Notes under the pieces: generated by a model
Database searches by the model: none
The model's input: only the letters and a program-made list of their open reading frames with translations
What the model was told of the DNA's origin: nothing
DNA from: Dermatophilaceae bacterium
GTDB taxonomy: Bacteria > Actinomycetota > Actinomycetes > Actinomycetales > Dermatophilaceae
NCBI GenBank assembly: GCA_013361975.1
Contig: JABFXB010000543.1
Span: 1 to 11,455 of the forward strand
DNA: 11,455 nt
Reading direction: 5' to 3'
Made by a program: the position numbers and the translations under genes
In this document: in pieces, positions 7,312 to 11,455 of the stretch
Layout: each line of letters starts with the position of its first letter
Position numbering within the stretch: position 1 is the stretch's first letter

Positions 7312-7340
7312 ATACTGCACAGGTCGACGGTCGGGCGCAA
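7312..7340 (-). promoter_or_regulatory. Candidate sigma-70-type promoter of the LacI/sugar operon
   Basis: On the minus strand TTGCGC (7340-7335) is separated by 17 bases from CAGTAT (7317-7312). Initiation would fall near 7305, immediately before the operator. The -10 is a weak match, so this is tentative; the spacing and operator position are the main support. Confidence 0.35.
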
Positions 7341-7392
7341 GACCTGGCCCGCCACGACGCGACCGCGCCGCGCCGTGAAAGGCCACCCGACG

Positions 7393-7411
7393 CCATACGT
7401 GATACATGTGG
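7393..7411. promoter_or_regulatory. Imperfect dyad CCATACGT-GAT-ACATGTGG
   Basis: Two 8-bp arms match at 6 of 8 positions around a GAT centre. It lies in the gap between the VOC terminator and the sugar-operon promoter, about 55 bp upstream of the candidate -35. It could be a second regulator site for the sugar operon, but may be chance. Confidence 0.2.
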
Positions 7412-7433
7412 AACTGCCTGTTGCACAGACGAT

Positions 7434-7489
7434 CTCACGAAAATGAAGGGCGTCCGGCCCGCCGCGACACGCGCGGGAACCGGACGCCC
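7434..7489 (-). terminator. Intrinsic terminator of the VOC gene
   Basis: Arms GGGCGTCCGG (7448-7457) and CCGGACGCCC (7480-7489) pair perfectly, and an inner 5-bp CCCGC/GCGGG stem extends the hairpin. Read on the minus strand the stem is followed by CTTCATTTTCGTG, a T-rich tail. It begins 14 bases after the VOC stop. The other strand has no T-tract after the stem, so it works leftward and insulates the sugar operon from VOC transcription. Confidence 0.8.
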
Positions 7490-7503
7490 GAAAGGTGGAC
7501 GGA

Positions 7504-7842
7504 TCAGTCCTGCATGAGGCCGATCATGTTGCCGTCGGCATCGGCGAGCGAGGCCGTGCGGCGGCCGCCACCGACGTCGGCGGGCTGCTGCGTCACGGTC
7601 GCGCCGGCCTCGACGAGGGCGGCGATCGTCGCCTCGAGGTCGTCCACCGACCAGAACGGCGTGGCGCCCTTGATGCCCTTCCGGTGGCCGTTCGGGTCGA
7701 GCGCGAGCTCCTGGCCGTCGACGTTGTAGCCGACGTAGTAGGGCTGGTCGGTGTGCGGCTGCACGCCGAGCAGGGCGGTGAAGACGCGCTTGGCGGCGTC
7801 GAGGTCGGCGACGGGGTAGATGAGCGTGTTGGCGGCGGACAT
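7504..7842 (-). CDS. Small VOC-superfamily (glyoxalase/bleomycin-resistance fold) protein
   Basis: A 112-aa single-domain protein with the paired beta-alpha-beta-beta-beta layout of the vicinal oxygen chelate fold. The first module is LIYPVADLDAAKRVFTALLG, with YYVGYNVDGQELALDP. The second is GATPFWSVDDLEATIAALVE, with GGGRRTASLADADGNMIGLM. The size is typical of unannotated cytoplasmic VOC proteins. Family members may be lyases, isomerases, dioxygenases or drug-binding proteins, and the reaction cannot be assigned here. Glu and Asp in the second-module strand and in GQELALD could serve as metal ligands, but a full conserved set is not obvious. The ATG at 7842 has AAGGAG six bases upstream; a longer frame reaching back to 8034 overlaps the sigma gene and was rejected. 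It is divergent from an ECF sigma gene, has an ECF41-type promoter on its own strand, and ends at its own terminator, so it is probably a single-gene transcript controlled by that sigma factor. Confidence 0.9.
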   Translation of the reverse strand: MSAANTLIYPVADLDAAKRVFTALLGVQPHTDQPYYVGYNVDGQELALDPNGHRKGIKGATPFWSVDDLEATIAALVEAGATVTQQPADVGGGRRTASLADADGNMIGLMQD

Positions 7843-7887
7843 CGGTCTCTCCTTGGTTCTCGGCGTGTGTCGGGTGAACAGGTCCGG

Positions 7888-7914
7888 TGTCACATCGGGT
7901 GGCTCCGGCTCGTC
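7888..7914 (+). promoter_or_regulatory. ECF41-type promoter (TGTCACA-N16-CGTC) for the sigma gene
   Basis: TGTCACA at 7888-7894 and CGTC at 7911-7914 are separated by exactly 16 bases. This matches the -35/-10 motif published for ECF41-group sigma factors, which usually drive their own genes. Transcription should start near 7921, giving a leader of about 30 bases before the sigma start codon. Confidence 0.85.
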
Positions 7915-7922
7915 AGTGCTAT

Positions 7923-7949
7923 GACGGACCCCGAGGCGAGGATGTGACA
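7923..7949 (-). promoter_or_regulatory. Second ECF41-type promoter (TGTCACA-N16-CGTC), opposite strand, for the VOC gene
   Basis: On the minus strand TGTCACA (7949-7943) and CGTC (7926-7923) are again exactly 16 bases apart. The start should fall near 7916, about 75 bases before the VOC ATG. The two promoters form an exact dyad centred between 7918 and 7919, with the -10 elements facing each other eight bases apart. Two polymerases could therefore not occupy both at once. The -35 lies just ahead of the sigma gene's start codon. Confidence 0.8.
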
Positions 7950-7952
7950 CGG

Positions 7953-8888
7953 ATGGATGACGAGAACCTGACGCGGGAGCAGTGGCTGGCCCGCGACTTC
8001 GAGGCGCACCGGCCGCGGCTGCGCGCCGTCGCACAGCGGGTGCTCGGCTCGTCGGCCGACGCCGACGACGCGGTGCAGGAGGCGTGGCTGCGCCTGCGCC
8101 GCAGCGACACGACCGATGTCGCGAACCTCGGCGGCTGGCTGACCACCGTCGTCGGCCGGGTCAGCCTCGACATGCTGCGCTCGCGGACCTCGCGCCGTGA
8201 GGACAGCTGGGACGCCGGGCTGGCCGAGCTCACCGAGACCGACCGGGCGGCGCACCCGACCGCCCGCCCGCCGGACCCCGCCTACGAGGCCGAGCTCGCC
8301 GACAGCGTCGGCGTCGCGCTCCTGGTCGTGCTCGACACGCTCGGGCCCGCCGAGCGCCTCGCCTTCGTGCTGCACGACCTCTTCGGTATGCCGTTCGAGC
8401 AGATCGCCGACATCATCGACCGCTCCCCGGCGGCCACGCGCCAGCTCGCGAGCCGGGCCCGCCGGCGGGTGCGCGCCGCAGATGCCGATGCGGAGGCAGA
8501 GTCCGCCGGCGGTGGGGGCGGCCCGGAAGGGCGGCAGCAGCGCGCCGTCGTCACGGCCTTCCTCCACGCGGCGCGCGGTGGTGACCTCGCGACGCTGCTC
8601 GAGCTGCTCGACCCCGACGTCGTGCTCACCTCCGACGCCGCCTCCGCGGCCCTCGGCTCGCCCGCGCAGCTCGTCGGTCCCGAGGCCGTGGCCGGCCGTT
8701 TCAACGGCGGCGCGCAGTCGGCCCGCCTCGCCGCGTTCGACGGCGGCATCGGCCTGGTGTGGGCGCTGCGCGGCAAGCCCAAGGTCGCGTTCCGGTTCAC
8801 CGTCACCGGCGGGCGGGTCACGGCCATCGACATGATCGGCGACGAGGCGTGGCTCGAGTCCCTCGAGATCTACTACCTGCGCGACTGA
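7953..8888 (+). CDS. ECF sigma factor with fused C-terminal SnoaL-like domain (SigJ/ECF41-ECF56 type)
   Basis: A 311-aa RNA polymerase sigma factor. Sigma-2 covers about 14-80 (RPRLRAVAQRVLGSSADADD, VQEAWLRL, LGGWLTTVVGRVSLDMLRSR). Sigma-4 covers about 118-172 (LGPAERLAFVLHDLFGMPFE, QIADIIDRSPAATRQLASRA). A Gly/Glu/Ala-rich linker leads into an NTF2/SnoaL-like domain (about 196-305: AVVTAFLHAARGGDLATLLE, GLVWALRGKPKVAFRFTV, GGRVTAIDMIGD). In such sigma factors this extension replaces a separate anti-sigma factor and tunes activity (established for ECF41). No anti-sigma gene is next to it. The WLPEP linker motif and NPDKL-like C-terminal motif typical of ECF41 are not evident, which points to a sister group such as ECF56. 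The ATG at 7953 was chosen; a GTG at 7944 in the same frame has GAGG seven bases upstream and is a real alternative. An ECF41-type promoter precedes it. The signal it senses is unknown. Confidence 0.95.
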   Translation: MDDENLTREQWLARDFEAHRPRLRAVAQRVLGSSADADDAVQEAWLRLRRSDTTDVANLGGWLTTVVGRVSLDMLRSRTSRREDSWDAGLAELTETDRAAHPTARPPDPAYEAELADSVGVALLVVLDTLGPAERLAFVLHDLFGMPFEQIADIIDRSPAATRQLASRARRRVRAADADAEAESAGGGGGPEGRQQRAVVTAFLHAARGGDLATLLELLDPDVVLTSDAASAALGSPAQLVGPEAVAGRFNGGAQSARLAAFDGGIGLVWALRGKPKVAFRFTVTGGRVTAIDMIGDEAWLESLEIYYLRD

Positions 8889-8914
8889 GACGGGCCCGCC
8901 GTAGGGTCGGGACC

Positions 8915-9973
8915 GTGGCAGACCGTATGCGTGCAGCAGTCGTTCTCGGGTCGGGCGGGGCACGGGGCTACGCCCACATCGGCGCGCTCGAGGTGCTGGG
9001 AGAGCGCGGCTTCGACGTCGTCTCGATCGCGGGCACGTCGATGGGCGCGCTCGTCGGCGGCGTCGCGGCGGCGGGCAAGCTGGACGCGTACACCGAGTGG
9101 GCGCGCAGCCTCACGCAACGGGAGGTGTGGCGGCTGCTCGACCTGACCCTTCCCGCAGGCGGCGGCGCGATCCGTGCCGAGCGGATCATCGCCAAGGTCG
9201 GCGAGATCCTCGACGGGGCGACCATCGAGAAGCTGCCGATCCCCTACACGGCGGTCGCGACCGACATCAACGCCCGGCGCGAGGTGTGGTTCCAGCGCGG
9301 GCCGGTCGAGCACGCGATCCGGGCCTCGATCGCGATCCCCGGAGTCATCACGCCTGCGGTCATCAACGGCCGGGTGCTCGTCGACGGCGGGCTCATCAAC
9401 CCGATCCCCATCGAACCGACCGCGGCAGCCTCGGTGGACGTCACCGTCGCCGTGTCGCTGTCGGGCATGCGGTCGGTCGCCGCGGGCGCCCCCGTCAAGG
9501 AGTCCTCCGCGCCCGCACCCCGCGAGGAGTGGACCAGCCGGCTGCGCCGCAGCGCGGCCGAGGTGCTCGAGTCGGAGCGCTTCCGGGCCATCACGGGACG
9601 GCTCGGCGGCCACCCGCGCGATGCCGACGTGGCCCTGGTCGGCGCCACGGCGGAAGGAGTGGACGGTGGGGTGGACGGTGGGGTGGACGGTGCGCAGGAC
9701 GACGGGGTCGACGAAGGGATCACCGTGGCGCAGACGCCGTCCGAGGCGTTCGTCCTCGGGCAGGCCGACGTCGGGCTCGTCGACCTGCTCAACATGTCGT
9801 TCGACACGATGAGTGCCCTCATCTCCCGCTACCGGATGGCGAGCAACCCGCCCGACGTGCTCGTCACGGTGCCGTCCAACGCTGTGCGCACCCTCGACTT
9901 CCACCGCGCCGCCGAGATGATCGAGCTCGGCCGGCAGCTGACGACCGAGGCCCTCGACCACGCCGGCTACTGA
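8915..9973 (+). CDS. Patatin-like phospholipase (RssA/NTE-type)
   Basis: A 352-aa predicted serine lipid acyl hydrolase with a Ser-Asp dyad. The oxyanion-hole loop is GSGGARG at 12-18, the nucleophile elbow is GTSMG at 40-44 (Ser42), and the catalytic Asp is Asp157 in VDGGL. No signal peptide or membrane anchor is seen, so it is likely cytosolic or peripheral, cleaving phospholipid or lysophospholipid acyl esters (family knowledge; substrate unknown). Residues 249-260 are a GVDG repeat set in a long acidic insert (about 245-270) that the core fold does not require. The GTG at 8915 has AGGG eight bases upstream; the ATG at 8927 four codons later has no ribosome site. It lies 26 bp after the sigma gene with no terminator between, so it is probably co-transcribed and thus indirectly under the ECF promoter. 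Confidence 0.93.
   Translation: MADRMRAAVVLGSGGARGYAHIGALEVLGERGFDVVSIAGTSMGALVGGVAAAGKLDAYTEWARSLTQREVWRLLDLTLPAGGGAIRAERIIAKVGEILDGATIEKLPIPYTAVATDINARREVWFQRGPVEHAIRASIAIPGVITPAVINGRVLVDGGLINPIPIEPTAAASVDVTVAVSLSGMRSVAAGAPVKESSAPAPREEWTSRLRRSAAEVLESERFRAITGRLGGHPRDADVALVGATAEGVDGGVDGGVDGAQDDGVDEGITVAQTPSEAFVLGQADVGLVDLLNMSFDTMSALISRYRMASNPPDVLVTVPSNAVRTLDFHRAAEMIELGRQLTTEALDHAGY
9656..9691 (+). repeat. Three tandem 12-bp units inside the phospholipase gene
   Basis: Units GGAGTGGACGGT, GGGGTGGACGGT and GGGGTGGACGGT run head to tail with one mismatch in the first. Each encodes GVDG. A unit length divisible by three means slippage changes protein length without a frameshift. Confidence 0.9.
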
Positions 9974-9985
9974 CGGCGGCTCGGT

Positions 9986-10002
9986 CGTCGGCCAAGCCGA
10001 CG
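9986..10002 (+). other. Short hairpin between phospholipase and polymerase genes
   Basis: CGTCGGC and GCCGACG pair around CAA, 12 bases after the phospholipase stop. There is no T-tract, so a terminator role is doubtful. It may mark weak termination, or be chance in GC-rich DNA. Confidence 0.3.
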
Positions 10003-10017
10003 TCCTCGCGCGAGCGC

Positions 10018-11157
10018 ATGACACACCTCCCGATCGTGGCGCCGCGGCCAGCGCCCCCCGGCGCTGTCGGCGGTGGCCGCGAGAGTGGTGGGGTGATCCT
10101 CCACGCCGACGCCGACGCGTTCTTCGCGTCGGTCGAGCAGCGCGACGACCCCCGCCTGCGCGGGCGCCCGATGGTCGTCGCCCACGAGGTCGTCGCCTGC
10201 CCGTCCTACGAGGCTCGTGCGCTCGGCATCCACGCCGGCATGCCGTTGCGCCAGGTCAAGCGGCGCTGGCCTGAGGTGCTCGTCACCGCGTACCGCTCCG
10301 AGGCGTACGAAGAGGCCTCGGCGCTGCTGTTCGACCTCTTCCGCCGGTTCACGCCGCTCGTCGAGCCGGGATCGATGGAGGAGGCCTTCCTCGACGTCAC
10401 GGGTCGCGACCGCGGCGGCGTGGCTGGCATGGCGTACGCCCTTCGAGCCGCCGCGCGGGCCGAAGTGGGGCTGCCGGTGTCGGTCGGCGCGGGCCGCACG
10501 AAGCTGATGGCCAAGCTCGCCAGCAGGCGCGCGAAGCCCGACGGCGTCGTCGTCGTGGATGCCGAGCTGGAGGCGCGGGTGCGCCCGAGGCTGCGGCTCG
10601 ACGAGCTGTGGGGTGTCGGGCCAACGACCTACGAGAAGCTCCACACGGCAGGTCTTTTCGTCGTCTCCGACCTGAATGACCTGACCGAGGACGACCTCAA
10701 ACGCATCGTCACCACCGCGATGGCGCGACGACTCCTGTCGATCGCGCACGGCACCGACGACGCGACGATCCGACTGCCCGGGCCACGGCGCTCGGTGAGC
10801 GCGAGCCGGTCGCTGCCGGCCACGCGGTCCCGGTCGAAGGTCGTCGCCGTGCTCGAGGAGTGCGTCGGCCGCGCCGTCGCACGGGTCGCGAGCCTCGACG
10901 ACCCGCCTCGCCTGCCCAGCCGGCTCGAGGTGTTCGTCCGCTACGACGACGGCGCACAGGTGCTCGAGCGGGGGCCACTCGATGGTCCGTCGCTCGACCC
11001 CGAGGTGCTGCGCGGCGCCGCCGGCCAGCTGCTCGACCGCACCGGCTACGAGTGGGACGGCCGCGGCGTGACCATGGTCGGACTGACGCTCCCCCTTCCC
11101 GTGTCTGCGTGCACGCCCACGACCGGTGCAGCCGGGAGCCGCGCGAGCGGCTCATGA
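10018..11157 (+). CDS. Y-family DNA polymerase, DinB/Pol IV type, with SMEE in place of SxDE
   Basis: A 379-aa translesion polymerase (354 aa if the in-frame GTG at 10093 is used; neither start has a strong ribosome site, and conserved sequence begins at ILHADADAFFASVEQ, residues 27-41). Palm and finger motifs include Asp31/Asp33 and the steric-gate position Phe36, then CPSYEARALGIHAGMPLR (61-78), GRTKLMAKLASRRAKPDG (159-176) and the helix-hairpin-helix thumb LWGVGPTTYEKLHTAGL (197-213). The little finger is about 256-362. The second catalytic motif reads SMEEAFLDV (119-127): Glu121 replaces the Asp that in E. coli Pol IV (Asp103) binds the catalytic metals, and Glu122 keeps the neighbouring Glu. 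No clear C-terminal clamp-binding peptide (QLxLF-like) is seen. It should bypass DNA lesions with low fidelity, if active. It lies 44 bp after the phospholipase stop and 49 bp before the acetyltransferase gene. Confidence 0.9.
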   Translation: MTHLPIVAPRPAPPGAVGGGRESGGVILHADADAFFASVEQRDDPRLRGRPMVVAHEVVACPSYEARALGIHAGMPLRQVKRRWPEVLVTAYRSEAYEEASALLFDLFRRFTPLVEPGSMEEAFLDVTGRDRGGVAGMAYALRAAARAEVGLPVSVGAGRTKLMAKLASRRAKPDGVVVVDAELEARVRPRLRLDELWGVGPTTYEKLHTAGLFVVSDLNDLTEDDLKRIVTTAMARRLLSIAHGTDDATIRLPGPRRSVSASRSLPATRSRSKVVAVLEECVGRAVARVASLDDPPRLPSRLEVFVRYDDGAQVLERGPLDGPSLDPEVLRGAAGQLLDRTGYEWDGRGVTMVGLTLPLPVSACTPTTGAAGSRASGS

Positions 11158-11206
11158 CCTCGACGCGTCTTGACCTCAAGGAGGCTCGAGGTCGCAGCAT
11201 GGGCGA

Positions 11207-11455
11207 GTGACCTCCGCGACGACGACCGACGCGCTCACCGCGAGCGAGGCAGCCGCCTACCTGCACCGTATCGGCGTGCCCCGTCCCGAGGCGCCGACCC
11301 TCGCGGCCCTCGCCTCGCTGCACCGTGCCCACCTGGTCACCGTGCCGTTCGAGAACCTCGACATCGGTCTCGGGCGCCCGATCCGCCTCGACCGCGCGTC
11401 GCTGGTGCGCAAGATCGTCGACGAGCGCCGGGGCGGCTACTGCTACGAGCTGAAC
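11207..11455 (+). CDS. Arylamine N-acetyltransferase, 3' end cut by window edge
   Basis: The first 83 codons of a NAT-family enzyme, which moves acetyl from acetyl-CoA to arylamines or hydrazines through a Cys-His-Asp triad. Seen here are the family marks VPFENLDI (46-53) and RGGYCYELN (75-83) with the catalytic Cys79; the His and Asp lie beyond the window. An in-frame stop at 11171 leaves only the GTG at 11207 as a start before the conserved part. No good ribosome site is close to it: AAGGAGG at 11179-11185 is 21 bases away, so translation may be weak or coupled. Family call is firm; substrate is unknown. Confidence 0.92.
   Translation, partial: MTSATTTDALTASEAAAYLHRIGVPRPEAPTLAALASLHRAHLVTVPFENLDIGLGRPIRLDRASLVRKIVDERRGGYCYELN

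Noticed and set aside
7245..7355. A 37-residue N-terminal extension of the LacI protein from an ATG at 7355
   Set aside because: It would put the promoter and operator inside the gene, and the GTG at 7244 has an ideal ribosome site.
7843..8034. Longer N-terminus for the VOC protein
   Set aside because: The extra residues are low-complexity and overlap the sigma gene and both promoters. The ATG at 7842 has AAGGAG at good spacing and begins the conserved fold.
9986..10002. Hairpin read as an intrinsic terminator after the phospholipase gene
   Set aside because: The stem is only 7 bp and no T-rich tract follows. It is kept only as a low-confidence structural feature.
9097..10017. Upstream extension of the polymerase frame back through the phospholipase gene
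   Set aside because: It translates to Arg/His-rich low-complexity sequence in the wrong frame of a well-conserved phospholipase. Conserved polymerase sequence begins near residue 27 of the 10018 start.
7890..10749. Minus-strand open frames opposite the sigma, phospholipase and polymerase genes (7890-8963, 8873-10024, 9967-10749)
   Set aside because: They are shadows of well-supported plus-strand genes, and the translations lack conserved motifs.
1..11455. Mobile elements, CRISPR arrays, tRNA or phage-defence genes
   Set aside because: No transposase, integrase, direct-repeat array, tRNA-like cloverleaf or defence-type domain was seen. The exciting signal here is regulatory rather than a new defence system.

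Overview
The window is high-GC DNA of actinobacterial character. Most intergenic gaps are short, GTG starts are frequent, there is a Tat-exported hydrolase, the sugar ABC operon has no ATPase of its own, and a SnoaL-fused ECF sigma factor is present. A Micrococcales origin (for example Intrasporangiaceae) fits the protein style, but this is a guess without a database search. The window divides into a leftward carbohydrate-uptake operon (1 to about 7350) and, after a terminator, a divergent VOC gene / ECF sigma pair followed by rightward genes (7504 to the end).

Left part, all on the minus strand. The order of transcription is a LacI-family repressor (6144-7244), a sugar-binding lipoprotein (4730-6016), a MalF-type permease (3709-4725), a MalG-type permease (2831-3706), a Tat-exported glucoamylase-like glycoside hydrolase (1212-2807) and a cytoplasmic GH3 beta-glucosidase cut by the window edge (1-1164). 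A perfect 14-bp LacI-type operator (7286-7299) lies between a candidate promoter and the repressor start. No second copy was seen, so the unit is probably autoregulated from one promoter, perhaps with attenuation in a C-rich leader between the repressor and binding-protein genes. The gene set describes a pathway: an exported endo-acting hydrolase cuts a glucan, the lipoprotein and permeases import oligosaccharides using an ATPase encoded elsewhere, and GH3 releases glucose inside. The exported enzyme resembles the family that includes GH144 endo-beta-1,2-glucanases. A beta-1,2-glucan (sophoro-oligosaccharide) diet is therefore the most specific hypothesis, but it is an inference.

Middle part. 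A small VOC (glyoxalase-fold) gene (7504-7842, minus) with a clear intrinsic terminator is divergent from an ECF sigma factor with a C-terminal SnoaL-like domain (7953-8888, plus). The 110-bp gap carries two copies of TGTCACA-N16-CGTC, the promoter described for ECF41 sigma factors, one on each strand and arranged as an exact dyad with the -10 elements facing each other. This is the most striking signal in the window. It predicts that the sigma factor drives both itself and the VOC gene from mutually exclusive promoters.

Right part, plus strand. A patatin-like phospholipase (8915-9973) follows the sigma gene by 26 bp and carries a three-copy 12-bp coding repeat. Next come a Y-family DNA polymerase of the DinB/Pol IV type with an Asp-to-Glu change in its SxDE catalytic motif (10018-11157), and the first 83 codons of an arylamine N-acetyltransferase (11207 to the edge). 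No tRNA, rRNA, CRISPR array, insertion sequence or prophage gene was seen, and no gene-free stretch exceeds 300 bases.
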